Positions 25,410 through 33,258 are shown, numbered from the stretch's first letter. The stretch is 64,000 bases of DNA from JBGSQR01 sp964509295 (GCA_964509295.1 CAZDWS010000005.1:192083-256082); one strand, 5' to 3'. Numbers and translations: made by a program. Notes: a model not told the origin generated them from the sequence alone.

Positions 25410-26060
25410 ATGAAACGAACCTGCCAGATACTAATCGCCCTCTACCTGCCGTTGTTCTTCTGCGGTCAGGTCAAGGCTGCACATGTGGGGCCTTACTTGG
25501 GTGCCTTCGTAGGTGGTAATACTTTGATGAACTCCAAGGCAACCGACGACCTGGGAGACTTCAGCCTGAAATTCAAACCGGCCCTGCTGGGCAGCGCTGT
25601 TGCTGGGTGGGACTTTGAACCGGGCAATATGGTGGGCGAGGGGCGGATAGAACTGGAATACAGCAGACGAAGCAACAAGCTGGATCAGGCCAAATTCTCA
25701 GACGGGAGCGTCAGCGCCGGTGGTAGTTTAAAAGCCGACAGCCTGCTGCTCAATTTCTGGGGTGTCTTTCACGACAACAAAATATGGGCACCCTATGCGG
25801 GAGTCGGCCTCGGTGCCGCCCGCATCGAGGCATCCAGCCTGCAGGTGTCCGGACAGCCGCTGGCCAGCGGCTCAAAAACTGTCTTTGCCTATCAACTTGG
25901 TACCGGAATAGATTTAACCGTGACAAAGTATCTGAGCCTGGATCTGGGCTACCGTTTTTTCAGCAGCGTCAATCCTAAGTTCACAGAACCCAATGGTCGC
26001 AAGCTATCCATGGATTATTTCAGCCACAATGTCATGCTGGGGGTACGGGTAGGGTTTTAA
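25410..26060 (+). CDS. Outer-membrane beta-barrel protein
   Basis: 216 residues with a signal peptide (MKRTCQILIALYLPLFF then KAA) and a run of amphipathic strands rich in G and aromatic residues; it ends ...FSHNVMLGVRVGF with a terminal phenylalanine, the mark of proteins assembled by BamA. Similar in form to eight-stranded OmpW/opacity-type barrels. It follows the Ig-repeat lipoprotein by 60 bases on the same strand and may share its transcript. I start at 25410. Confidence 0.8.
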   Translation: MKRTCQILIALYLPLFFCGQVKAAHVGPYLGAFVGGNTLMNSKATDDLGDFSLKFKPALLGSAVAGWDFEPGNMVGEGRIELEYSRRSNKLDQAKFSDGSVSAGGSLKADSLLLNFWGVFHDNKIWAPYAGVGLGAARIEASSLQVSGQPLASGSKTVFAYQLGTGIDLTVTKYLSLDLGYRFFSSVNPKFTEPNGRKLSMDYFSHNVMLGVRVGF

Positions 26061-26097
26061 ATTATTATGCCAGGTAGCTGACCTGCAGGAATTTGGA

Positions 26098-26337
26098 TTA
26101 TTCATCCTCAACATTATTCCAGAGGTCCTCAGAAAAACCAAGGTTCATTGCGGCGTTTTGTTCTTGCTGGTTTAAATCATTCCAAACCTTATCGGCACTT
26201 GATGACGCTTCATTTCTGTCCCCTTTATCCTGTTGCCATCCTAAAAGAGTCCAGAGTTCCTTTTCTTTGCTGCTCAGATCGGCCCACGACAATTGCTCCC
26301 AGATTCCCGGATTGCCTTTCATATCTCGAACGTACAT
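26098..26337 (-). CDS. Small protein with two W-L-E-LG repeats
   Basis: 79 residues, no signal peptide. Two similar units are visible: WADLSSKEKELWTLLGWQQD and WNDLNQQEQNAAMNLGFSED, both W-x-D-L-x-x-x-E-x-x-x-x-x-L-G-aromatic. I do not recognise a functional family. GGAGG five bases before the ATG supports expression. The next gene upstream on this strand is the PH-SHOCT protein; the two may be one unit. Confidence 0.68.
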   Translation of the reverse strand: MYVRDMKGNPGIWEQLSWADLSSKEKELWTLLGWQQDKGDRNEASSSADKVWNDLNQQEQNAAMNLGFSEDLWNNVEDE

Positions 26338-26411
26338 AACTGCCTCCCGTATAATCAGGCCAAGAATTATTTATAACGAGATCCAGACTTTGTTGTATTT
26401 CTCCATAGCCT

Positions 26412-27032
26412 CTATATTTCTGCCAACAATTGACTCTTTCGCTCTTTATATTCGTTTTCGTCGATTAAGCCTTTATCAAACAACCCTTTCAATTTCAACA
26501 GCCTGCTTTCAATCTCTTCGCCAGATGATGATGTTTGGTTATTTATGTTTTGAGGTGTTGTCATTGAAATATTAGTCCCGCCAGCAATAGCGCGTTTTTC
26601 TTCCAGCTCAAGGTCCCGCTTTTTCTCCCACCACTCTTTTTCAATCCCTTGCAGGTGTGTATAAAACAGTTTTGATTCCTGCAACGGTAAATCAGTTATT
26701 GAGACAACACCGGCATTATTGCCTTTATCAGCAGTTATGGTTATTGTGCCGCCGCTTAACACGGACGTGTCGAAGCGTGCATCTCTCATATCCCTGAAAT
26801 AATAGTCTTTAAAGCTGGAGTTTAGCATTCCATGGTCATAAACAATGATTCTCAGATTTGTCAAAATCAATGTCTTTGCACTGGTAGCAACTGCCTGAGT
26901 TATGGTAGAAACAAGAGACTCCCCTTGAATCAACAGTTTATTCAGCTCGTCTTCCGATACTGATAGAAATTTCGGACGAATATCGTTTTTTGTTTGTTGA
27001 ATCTTTTCAGTTACTTTATCGAATATTCCCAT
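26412..27032 (-). CDS. Bacterial PH-domain protein with a C-terminal SHOCT motif
   Basis: 206 residues. The middle (TLILTNLRIIVYDHGMLNSSFKDYYFRDMRDARFD) is a bacterial pleckstrin-homology-like domain. The last 30 (LLKLKGLFDKGLIDENEYKERKSQLLAEI) are a typical SHOCT short helical module, thought to mediate oligomerisation. A cytoplasmic protein of unknown role. The start has GGAG at good spacing. Confidence 0.8.
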   Translation of the reverse strand: MGIFDKVTEKIQQTKNDIRPKFLSVSEDELNKLLIQGESLVSTITQAVATSAKTLILTNLRIIVYDHGMLNSSFKDYYFRDMRDARFDTSVLSGGTITITADKGNNAGVVSITDLPLQESKLFYTHLQGIEKEWWEKKRDLELEEKRAIAGGTNISMTTPQNINNQTSSSGEEIESRLLKLKGLFDKGLIDENEYKERKSQLLAEI

Positions 27033-27258
27033 TTCCGTCTCCTAACCATGACAAACAGTATAAGTGTGTTAACGAAGTTATTTTCTGCCATAAAAGCGCA
27101 GAAAACAACTTCTAACTTACTAATAAAGTGAATTTTTCAGACGCTGTTGTTGGAAATTCATTTTCTGGTCTGCTTTCCGGCTGCGGCATTATGTTATCGT
27201 AACCGTTTCACATCCGCAGATTCCTGATGAAACTAATTACTGGATTATGGAGAATACT

Positions 27259-27342
27259 ATGGCAAAATTAACTGTAATGGCAAAGATCGACATTACCGAG
27301 GAGATCACAATCAATACAGAGATTCAATTGGATAATCACTGA
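27259..27342 (+). CDS. 27-codon reading frame, possible relic of an ABM monooxygenase gene
   Basis: A GGAG six bases before the ATG introduces MAKLTVMAKIDITEEITIN... and a stop after 27 codons. MxKLTVxAKI is how many small antibiotic-biosynthesis-monooxygenase (ABM) proteins of about 100 residues begin, so this may be a truncated remnant. It could also be a real short peptide or chance. Confidence 0.3.
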   Translation: MAKLTVMAKIDITEEITINTEIQLDNH

Positions 27343-27413
27343 AAGTATGCCGGTACACCAGGAACTGGTTTGTGAGTAGGTTATTTGCCCCCACCCCAAA
27401 AAAGGAGGACTGT

Positions 27414-27995
27414 ATGGCTGCAAAAAAGATTCTGATGCTGGTTGGTGACTATGTGGAAGATTACGAAGTAATGGTGCCGTTTCAGGCATTACTGATGGTC
27501 GGACATACTGTTCATGCTGTATGTCCCAATAAAAAAGCCGGTGATTTTGTCCGTACCGCCATTCACGATTTTGAGGGCGATCAGACTTACAGCGAGAAAC
27601 CGGGACATAATTTCACTCTGAATGCCAGTTTTGATGATATCAAGGCCGAAGATTACGATGCCTTGGTAGTACCGGGTGGACGTGCCCCTGAATACATCCG
27701 TCTCAACAAAACGGTCCTGAGCATGGTACGTCATTTTGCCGATGCGGACAAACCGATCGCTTCCATCTGCCACGGCCCCCAACTGCTGGTTTCAGCCGGT
27801 ATTATCAAGGGCAGATCCTGCTCGGCCTATCCTGCAGTCGCCCCCGATATCACCGATGCATGCGGCACTTATATGGATATCCCGCTGGACAAGGCCCATG
27901 TGGACGGAAAGCTGGTCACTGCCCCGGCATGGCCTGCGCATCCTGACTGGTTAGCCAAATTTCTGCAGGTATTGGGCACCCGGATCGAACCTTAA
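27414..27995 (+). CDS. DJ-1/PfpI-family protein
   Basis: 193 residues of the class I glutamine amidotransferase-like fold. The nucleophile elbow is SICHGPQLLVSAG (Cys), the acid near VGDYVEDYEVMVPF and VVPGGRAPEYIR complete the family pattern. Members include glyoxalases/deglycases, chaperones and peptidases; the exact role cannot be set. I start at 27414, three bases after GGAGGAC. Followed by a terminator. Confidence 0.88.
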   Translation: MAAKKILMLVGDYVEDYEVMVPFQALLMVGHTVHAVCPNKKAGDFVRTAIHDFEGDQTYSEKPGHNFTLNASFDDIKAEDYDALVVPGGRAPEYIRLNKTVLSMVRHFADADKPIASICHGPQLLVSAGIIKGRSCSAYPAVAPDITDACGTYMDIPLDKAHVDGKLVTAPAWPAHPDWLAKFLQVLGTRIEP

Positions 27996-28017
27996 CTTAA
28001 CTTGTAGCAGAACATGG

Positions 28018-28042
28018 AAGGCGGCCAAATGGTCGCCTTTAT
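28018..28042 (+). terminator. Terminator after the DJ-1-like gene
   Basis: AAGGCGGCC and GGTCGCCTT form a nine-pair stem with one G-T pair around an AAAT loop, followed by TATTATA. Confidence 0.65.
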
Positions 28043-28089
28043 TATAGGTGACTGGTTTACAAGTCTCCCCGATCTGACTCGGACTCCAA

Positions 28090-28548
28090 TCAGTTCTGCC
28101 GGATCCAGACCGATGATTTGCCCAAAAGGGGAATCCCGATGTAGCCGTGCAGCTCAAGCCGGTCCGGAGCGTTCAGGGTAATTCGGGACCGGTAGGTGTT
28201 TCCCGTATCCGAGTCATAAATTGTCCCCTGTACCCAACGATTGTCACCGTCACGGGTGAACCCTTTCATGATCTGCAGACCGATGACCTTGCGATTACGC
28301 TGCTCATGGTGTGGATTTTTCCGGTCGGTGCGTGGCTTGCCGGCCATACCTTCCCGGTCATCCGCCGGAAAAAACGGATCCCGCAGCCAGGCGACTCGAC
28401 CGCAAATTTTTTCACCGCAGTGGTAGATCTCGATCAATGCCCTGCCATCGGCAGTCTTCCAGGTACCGGCAACACCCTCGCCGCTGGCCAGACCGATTGA
28501 CGTCGAAAGCAGCCAGCAGGCCAACACCAATCCTAAATGTTGTTTCAT
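28090..28548 (-). CDS. DUF2147 exported protein
   Basis: 152 residues with a signal peptide (LGLVLACWLLSTSIGLASG) and the DUF2147 pattern: GTWKTADGRALIEIYHCGEKICGRVAW, KVIGLQIMKGF, WVQGTIYDSDTGNTYRSRI and LHGYIGIPLLGKSSVW. These are lipocalin-like periplasmic proteins of unknown function. I start at 28548; the longer frame to 28641 places 31 non-family residues ahead of the signal peptide. Confidence 0.85.
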   Translation of the reverse strand: MKQHLGLVLACWLLSTSIGLASGEGVAGTWKTADGRALIEIYHCGEKICGRVAWLRDPFFPADDREGMAGKPRTDRKNPHHEQRNRKVIGLQIMKGFTRDGDNRWVQGTIYDSDTGNTYRSRITLNAPDRLELHGYIGIPLLGKSSVWIRQN

Positions 28549-28724
28549 TTGAAGCGACCTCTTACATCCATGATACTCGACAAAAATACTTTCATCCGTT
28601 TTTTCTACCCGGTTAACAATTAATTCCCCGAACCAGGCCATATGAGGTCCTAGACCGAAATCGCTAAGCTTGTAATATTTGATATTTAATGAACAAGTTC
28701 ATAACCCATCTGTTTTTTCTGAAG

Positions 28725-29306
28725 TCATTGTTTCAATTCAGAGAGACTCCAGTCTTTTCGAAGAAGCGAGAATATCAACGAATCCACAAAAGTATCCTCA
28801 ACAAGAAAGCTTTCTCTCAAATGGCCTTCAAGGTGAAAACCAAGTTTCTCCAACATTCGAGTAGAGGCATCATTCCCTGGCGTGACACCCGCTTCGATAC
28901 TGTGGAGGTTCATGTGATCGAAGCCGTAATTGATGACAGCACTCAACGCCTCGCCAACCACTCCCTTGCCCCAATATTCGCGGGCGATTATGTAGCTGAC
29001 ATCACCACGCCGGTGCGCTTTGCGCCACTCATTGTAGCCACATTTACCGATCAACCGCCCTTCTCCGCGTAATGTGATACCCCAGTGAATTGCAGTACCT
29101 GCTTGCGCTTGTTTCGCCATGCTATTAATAAGCTTGCTGGCTTGGTCTACTGATGTAAAAGGACGACAACTCCAGTATTGCATGGTTTCTTTGTCAGAAA
29201 AAATTCTGTAAAGATCTTTGGTGTCTGTGTGGACTATTTCACGTAGAACCAGCCGTTCAGTTTCCAGCACTGGAAAGCTATTAACGGTCGAAGTTATTGA
29301 TATCAA
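28725..29306 (-). CDS. GNAT acetyltransferase, RimJ/RimL type
   Basis: About 193 residues of the GNAT fold, with LETERLVLREI at the start, RGDVSYIIAREYWGKGVVGEALSAVINYGF (acetyl-CoA site) and ASTRMLEKLGFHLEGHLRES. Family members acetylate the N-terminus of ribosomal proteins or small molecules; the substrate is unknown here. I choose a TTG at 29306 because AAGGAA stands seven bases upstream. The ATG at 29360 would add 18 residues unlike the family. Confidence 0.82.
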   Translation of the reverse strand: MISITSTVNSFPVLETERLVLREIVHTDTKDLYRIFSDKETMQYWSCRPFTSVDQASKLINSMAKQAQAGTAIHWGITLRGEGRLIGKCGYNEWRKAHRRGDVSYIIAREYWGKGVVGEALSAVINYGFDHMNLHSIEAGVTPGNDASTRMLEKLGFHLEGHLRESFLVEDTFVDSLIFSLLRKDWSLSELKQ

Positions 29307-29417
29307 TTGCACTTCCTTTCTAAAAAACACATAGCTACAATTTGTTCTCCGATTAAACATAAACCACTAGTCACTCAATGTAGAGCTAACCCGCAGCTGG
29401 AGGCAAGGGTTAGTCCT

Positions 29418-29954
29418 TTATATTTCCGCCAGCTCTCTGACTTTGCAGACTGTTCTCCAATTGCGATCCGTCATCGGGACGCCAAGCAATTTTTCAGCGT
29501 TTGCCGCAAGTTTGGATCTACCCACCCCGTCAGGTGCATGCAAATAAAACACATTATCACTCAGATGAAACCGTTCGCTTTCTGTCCTAAGACTTTGCAG
29601 TTTTTCCATGTCAGGGTTTATGGACTTTGAGGCAAGAAAGCCCAGATGCAAACTGCCTGGGTCGGTTTCTGCCTCTGGAAATGGGTTCTTTTCAATTGCC
29701 CTGATTATCGTATCGAGTCCAAAAATAATAACGCAGGGTTCGAAGTCGTGTCGCTTTTTAACTTCAAAAGTTACCTTTTGGGAAAGTTGCGTAAGATCGT
29801 TTTCAGCACTCTGAAATACTGCGTTACCGCTTTGAATGTATGTTTTGACTTTTTGTGCGCCAATTTCTTCCAGCAGTGCAACAAGCTCTTTCATCGGCAA
29901 TGAGTTTTTTCCGCCAACGTTTATGCCTCTGAAAAAGGCAATGTATGTCTTCAT
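29418..29954 (-). CDS. DUF1697 family protein
   Basis: 178 residues: TYIAFFRGINVGGKNSLPMKEL, KTYIQSGNAVFQS, HLGFLAS and DGVGRSKLAANAEKLLGVPMTDRNWRTVCKV, which is DUF1697 throughout. A cytoplasmic alpha/beta protein of unknown function, usually a lone gene. Start at 29954, five bases after GGAG. Not linked to HicAB except by position. Confidence 0.87.
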   Translation of the reverse strand: MKTYIAFFRGINVGGKNSLPMKELVALLEEIGAQKVKTYIQSGNAVFQSAENDLTQLSQKVTFEVKKRHDFEPCVIIFGLDTIIRAIEKNPFPEAETDPGSLHLGFLASKSINPDMEKLQSLRTESERFHLSDNVFYLHAPDGVGRSKLAANAEKLLGVPMTDRNWRTVCKVRELAEI

Positions 29955-30125
29955 GTTATCTCCGCTTGAATTGTGGCTTGACGCAGGTGAAATCTGAATC
30001 AGTTTCGCAAGGTTTAATTTCAATCATATTTGTTTTTAGTTAACGGGGGCCTTATAAGGGTTGGGACTTCGCCTTTTTAGCCATTTGTTTAGTTTTACTT
30101 TAGAGCCGCGTTACAATATTTTACT

Positions 30126-30154
30126 TTGACACGGTGTGTATTGATGTGTATAAA
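30126..30154 (+). promoter_or_regulatory. hicAB promoter
   Basis: TTGACA (30126-30131), a 17-base spacer and TATAAA (30149-30154). The predicted start of transcription, about seven bases on, falls on the hicA ATG at 30161. No ribosome binding site precedes that ATG. Confidence 0.7.
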
Positions 30155-30160
30155 TAGTCT

Positions 30161-30349
30161 ATGACTAGCAAAGAGATCATAAAACGACTTGAAAGCGAAG
30201 GGTGGATTTGTGTCGGCGGTAAAGGCGATCACCAGAAGTACAAACACCCTTCGAGAGCTGGTCATGTAGTAGTGCCACACCCACGTAAAGATTTGGCAAT
30301 TGGAACCTTGCGCAACATTTACCGGCAAGCTGATTGGGAATGGAGATAA
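30161..30349 (+). CDS. hicA: HicA mRNA-interferase toxin
   Basis: 62 residues: double-stranded-RNA-binding-like fold with GKGDHQKYKHP (the His of HicA catalysis) and VVVPHPRKDLAIGTLRNIYRQA. It cleaves mRNA when free from HicB. Lies three bases before hicB. The promoter suggests a leaderless mRNA start. A complete, probably active toxin-antitoxin pair. Confidence 0.92.
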   Translation: MTSKEIIKRLESEGWICVGGKGDHQKYKHPSRAGHVVVPHPRKDLAIGTLRNIYRQADWEWR

Positions 30350-30351
30350 AC

Positions 30352-30753
30352 ATGTTATACCCTGCATATATTCATATTGGAGACGATCAACACGCCCACG
30401 GAGTAACTATTCCCGATTTTCCCGGCTGTTTCTCTGCCGCCGACGAGTGGGAAGATTTACCACGCATGATTCAAGAAGCCGCAGAAGTGTATTTTGAAGG
30501 TGAAGATATTCCCGTACCGGCACCTACACCATTAGAGCAATTGACTATTAACCCCGAATATCAAGATGGAGTATGGCTCTTGGTAGATATTGATCTTGCC
30601 AAGCTCAAAGTTAAAGCAAAACGGGTTAATATTACTTTGCCAGAAAATCTTCTGCATGAGATTGACCGTTATGCAACGCAGTACCATATGACTCGTTCCG
30701 GTCTATTGGCTCAGGCTGCGGGGCAATATATTCATCGCAAAGAAGCAACATAA
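30352..30753 (+). CDS. hicB: HicB antitoxin with a ribbon-helix-helix C-terminus
   Basis: 133 residues. The N-terminal half (MLYPAYIHIGDD, GVTIPDFPGCFSAADEWEDLPRMI) is the RNase-H-like HicB fold that blocks the toxin. The C-terminal half (KRVNITLPENLLHEIDRYATQYHMTRSGLLAQAA) is a ribbon-helix-helix DNA-binding domain for autoregulation. GGAGATAAAC before the ATG at 30352 supports this start. Confidence 0.93.
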   Translation: MLYPAYIHIGDDQHAHGVTIPDFPGCFSAADEWEDLPRMIQEAAEVYFEGEDIPVPAPTPLEQLTINPEYQDGVWLLVDIDLAKLKVKAKRVNITLPENLLHEIDRYATQYHMTRSGLLAQAAGQYIHRKEAT

Positions 30754-30826
30754 TCATAAGGTTTTTAATAGTCGTTTGATTATTTTGCTTTTTTAGTTTT
30801 CCCCTTAGCTCCATTCTCAGGAACTT

Positions 30827-31033
30827 TTACCACCACCTGATCCAGCGCAGACTGCCCAGAAACCTTTCCCAAAAACGATCTCCGTAGACTCCGCCCAATG
30901 TAGCTACCACAAGAGAAGTTCCAATAATCAAAAACCATCCTTGTCCCCACATTGATACTCCGATAATACCACCTAGCATAGCACCAAACACGAAATGTAT
31001 CCAAAATCTTTCCCAGTCGTAATTGTTGTCCAT
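30827..31033 (-). CDS. Small two-helix membrane protein
   Basis: 68 residues: an N-terminal aromatic stretch (MDNNYDWERFWIHFVFG), two glycine-rich membrane segments (AMLGGIIGVSMWGQGWFLIIGTSLVVATLGGVYG) and a basic-aromatic tail (RFWERFLGSLRWIRWW). I start at 31033 with AGGAA upstream. Function unknown; small Gly-zipper-like proteins of this form are common and often unannotated. Confidence 0.6.
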   Translation of the reverse strand: MDNNYDWERFWIHFVFGAMLGGIIGVSMWGQGWFLIIGTSLVVATLGGVYGDRFWERFLGSLRWIRWW

Positions 31034-31162
31034 TCTATTCCTGTATTTCAATATTTGTCTATTCCTCGTCCAACGGTTCGGAAAATCACCTGGCGGCTTT
31101 TGGGCCAGGTGCATTTTCCTGGTTGAAAACTTATTTATATAATCAAGCACTCCCATTGCAGT

Positions 31163-31546
31163 TCACGCAGCCTCTACTGCATATACTCGAATTTTCGAGG
31201 CGACTGATTCAAGTTCGATGCGAAAGAGACGTTCGTTCTCTGACTTTAGAAAGAACTCAAACTGTACTCCGTCACGGTATCCTCACTCATTTTCAAGAAA
31301 CCACGCAAATCTCAGCTCCATACCGACAACATTATTCCATGGTGGGTTGTTCGACAATTCAACTATGTTCGAGTTTGTCCATGATGGCGCCTCAAACGAG
31401 AGTCGGATTTCATCAGTTTCCCCGATGCATGTGACCCAAAGAACAACATCAGGGAACTGTAATTCCAAGGCTTCAATGTCCTCGCATGAAAAAAGATCCT
31501 CCGTAGTAAAGGCATTGTTGGTACGAACTCGGCGTACACTCAACAA
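31163..31546 (-). pseudogene. DUF6334-like gene interrupted by an in-frame TGA
   Basis: Reading from a TTG at 31546, 87 codons (ending MELRFAWFLENE) reach a TGA at 31283-31285. The same frame then continues for 39 codons, GYRDGVQFEFFLKSENERLF...VYAVEAA, to a second TGA at 31163. The sequence across the stop, FLENE-stop-GYRDGVQFEF, fits a family pattern in which a continuous N-x-x-G-Y-x-D segment is conserved (DUF6334-like, from memory). So a point change probably broke the gene. Selenocysteine is possible in this group of bacteria but unlikely at this site. The N-terminus overlaps the upstream gene. Confidence 0.6.
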
Positions 31547-31848
31547 CTTGCCCGAGCAGCGTTCGCAAACCGAGGAAAGATTCTCTCCGTTGCTGCTTTC
31601 AATTTTTCACGCAGAGCATTTTCCGTATAGGCAACAATCACCGAAACAATGTCCTCATCCCTAAAACATGATGCGGGCCTGAACTGCTTTTCCTCAACCA
31701 CAATCTCAACCGTCTTCAAGCGCACACCACGCTTTTCATCATACCTGTACCGTACGCATAACAAAGAGTCACCAAACCTCTCCATAAGGCGCTTCGTCCC
31801 CTTTTGTCCCGGTTTCAGGTGAGTCTGTGTTCTCATATCCTTCATCAT
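31540..31848 (-). CDS. Conserved small hypothetical protein
   Basis: 102 residues beginning MMKDMRTQTHLKPGQKGTKR, then LMERFGDSLLCVRYRYDEKRGVRLKTVEIVVEEK. The HLKPGQKGTKRL...CVRYRYDEKR pattern recurs in small uncharacterised proteins of delta- and betaproteobacteria. No function is known to me. GGAGG precedes two adjacent ATGs (31848, 31845). It overlaps the broken gene downstream by seven bases, so the two formed an operon. Confidence 0.65.
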   Translation of the reverse strand: MMKDMRTQTHLKPGQKGTKRLMERFGDSLLCVRYRYDEKRGVRLKTVEIVVEEKQFRPASCFRDEDIVSVIVAYTENALREKLKAATERIFPRFANAARASC

Positions 31849-31957
31849 GCTGCCTCCAACATGGAAAGTTTTTAGAGAAACAATCAAAAACCCGTTGAAA
31901 CTATACGAAATGCTTTAGAGGCTGTAAATTAAAATAATCTTCAACTGAGGTATTTAC

Positions 31958-32000
31958 TTGACTAAAACAAAATCAATTATATGATTATATAATCATATAA
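31958..32000 (+). promoter_or_regulatory. arsR promoter with a perfect 24-base palindromic operator
   Basis: TTGACT (31958-31963) and TATGAT (31980-31985) lie 16 bases apart. Positions 31977-32000 form a perfect palindrome with half-site TTATATGATTAT, covering the -10 and the start region. AT-rich 12-2-12-like dyads are typical ArsR/SmtB operators. Repression of the downstream arsR-sigma pair by the ArsR encoded at 32017 is the natural reading. Confidence 0.75.
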
Positions 32001-32016
32001 GCATTGGAGTCATTCT

Positions 32017-32337
32017 ATGAGTTCAGCAACACAGTATCTGGCCGACGTACTCAAATCACTTGCCCAGCCGACCCGCCTCAAAATCCTGGACCTGCTGCGC
32101 GATGGCGAACGCTGCGTCTGTGAAATATTTCCGGCCATTGCCGAGGAGCAGTCCAACACTTCGCGCCATCTGGCCTATATGCAGACCCACGGCATCCTGT
32201 CGCGTCGCAAGGACGGGGTCAAGATCTACTATGCCGTTAAATACAATGAAATTTTCCAGATGATCGACCTGGCGGCCAGCATAGCCAAACAGGAACTGGA
32301 TCACCGCATGGATCAGATGAAGGAAGCGGCCAAATGA
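32017..32337 (+). CDS. ArsR/SmtB-family metalloid-responsive repressor
   Basis: 106 residues, a winged helix with AQPTRLKILDLLRDGERCVCEIFPAIAEEQSNTSRHLAYMQTHGILSRRKDG. The ERCVCEIF is the cysteine pair of the As(III)/Sb(III)-type sensing helix. It overlaps the sigma factor gene by four bases (ATGA), and a perfect palindrome stands at its promoter. So metalloid stress should release both this repressor and the sigma factor. Confidence 0.92.
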   Translation: MSSATQYLADVLKSLAQPTRLKILDLLRDGERCVCEIFPAIAEEQSNTSRHLAYMQTHGILSRRKDGVKIYYAVKYNEIFQMIDLAASIAKQELDHRMDQMKEAAK

Positions 32338-32891
32338 TTGAATTTGAACAGATCTACCAGGAGTTTCAACCCAAAATATATCGATATCTCAGCGGTCTTT
32401 GCAATGAGGCCGATGCCCTGGATTTGACCCAGACGGTTTTCCTGAAGGTTAGCCGTTCACTGAATGATTTTCGTGGTGACTCTTCCCTGTCCACCTGGAT
32501 TTATCGTATTGCCACGAATACTGCCCACGACCATGCTGCCTCTTCGCTTGCTATACAGCGCGGTACGGAACTGCTTTTCGATGAGGAAGGTTCTGTTGAC
32601 GACTTGCATGACCCGGATGCTCCCGGCACGGACAGACAATATATTCGCCAGGAGATGAATGCCTGCATCCGAGGTCTTATTGATCAATTACCGGAGAACT
32701 ATCGAACCGTGCTGCTGCTCAGCGACTACGAAGAGCTTTCAAATCAGGAAATTGCCGACACACTTGGCATCACCCTCGAAACTGTCAAGATCAGGCTGCA
32801 TCGCGGCCGGTCACACCTGAGGAAGTCAATGGAATGCAGCTGCAGCTTCTACCACGATGAACGGAATGAAATCATGTGCGACAGAAAATAA
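32334..32891 (+). CDS. ECF-type RNA polymerase sigma factor (SigZ-like)
   Basis: 185 residues. Region 2 is FQPKIYRYLSGLCNEADALDLTQTVFLKVSRSLNDFRGDSSLSTWIYRIATNTAHD, and region 4 is LPENYRTVLLLSDYEELSNQEIADTLGITLETVKIRLHRGRSHLRK. The C-terminus MECSCSFYHDERNEIMCDRK carries three cysteines and may bind metalloid or zinc. No anti-sigma gene is adjacent, so control may be by the coupled ArsR. An ECF-like promoter stands just downstream. Confidence 0.9.
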   Translation: MIEFEQIYQEFQPKIYRYLSGLCNEADALDLTQTVFLKVSRSLNDFRGDSSLSTWIYRIATNTAHDHAASSLAIQRGTELLFDEEGSVDDLHDPDAPGTDRQYIRQEMNACIRGLIDQLPENYRTVLLLSDYEELSNQEIADTLGITLETVKIRLHRGRSHLRKSMECSCSFYHDERNEIMCDRK

Positions 32892-32904
32892 TTTCCAGAC
32901 TGGG

Positions 32905-32933
32905 TGTATCCTTTTTACAAGCTCCTCCGTCTA
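32905..32933 (+). promoter_or_regulatory. Candidate ECF-sigma promoter of the CMD-ArsP operon
   Basis: TGTATCC (32905-32911), 16 bases, CGTCTA (32928-32933). ECF factors typically use an AAC-type -35 and a CGTC-type -10 at this spacing. It lies directly after the sigma factor gene and 41 bases before the next start codon, which has a GGAGGAA. The likely user is the sigma factor encoded upstream. Confidence 0.55.
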
Positions 32934-32973
32934 TAGGGGTACAAGGAGTTTAATTTTACAGACGGAGGAAAGT

Positions 32974-33243
32974 ATGAGCGAAAACATTTTAAACGACAAA
33001 ACCAGGAGCCTGGTCGCTGTCGGGGCATCAATTGCTGCAAATTGCCAGCCCTGCCTGAACCATCATGTGGCAAAAGCGCTGGAGAACGGTCTGAACAAGC
33101 AGGAGATAGCTGAGGTTATTGAAGTTGGAAAAGCAGTTAGAAGCGGTGCCGCCGGTAGCATGGACAAACTGGTGGCTGAGATGAAAAAAAATGACCTTAA
33201 CCAGTGTGCCTCACAAGGCACTGCAAAAAGCTGCTGCTGTTAG
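32974..33243 (+). CDS. AhpD/carboxymuconolactone-decarboxylase-like protein with a CxxC and a Cys3 tail
   Basis: 89 residues. ASIAANCQPCLNHHVAKALENGLNKQEIAEVIEVGKAVRSGAA is the AhpD/CMD core with its redox CxxC and following His pair. The chain ends AKSCCC, three cysteines at the very C-terminus that could hold a metalloid. I start at 32974, after GGAGGAAAGT. First gene behind the ECF-like promoter. Confidence 0.88.
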   Translation: MSENILNDKTRSLVAVGASIAANCQPCLNHHVAKALENGLNKQEIAEVIEVGKAVRSGAAGSMDKLVAEMKKNDLNQCASQGTAKSCCC

Positions 33244-33258
33244 CACAAGGAGAAATCT

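Noticed and set aside
26093..26575. A 160-codon plus-strand frame over the W-L-E and PH-SHOCT genes
   Set aside because: Opposes two frames with ribosome sites and recognisable motifs.
31218..31664. A 148-codon plus-strand frame
   Set aside because: Crosses two minus-strand genes and is rich in Ser/Arg/His as a mirror frame; no start signal.
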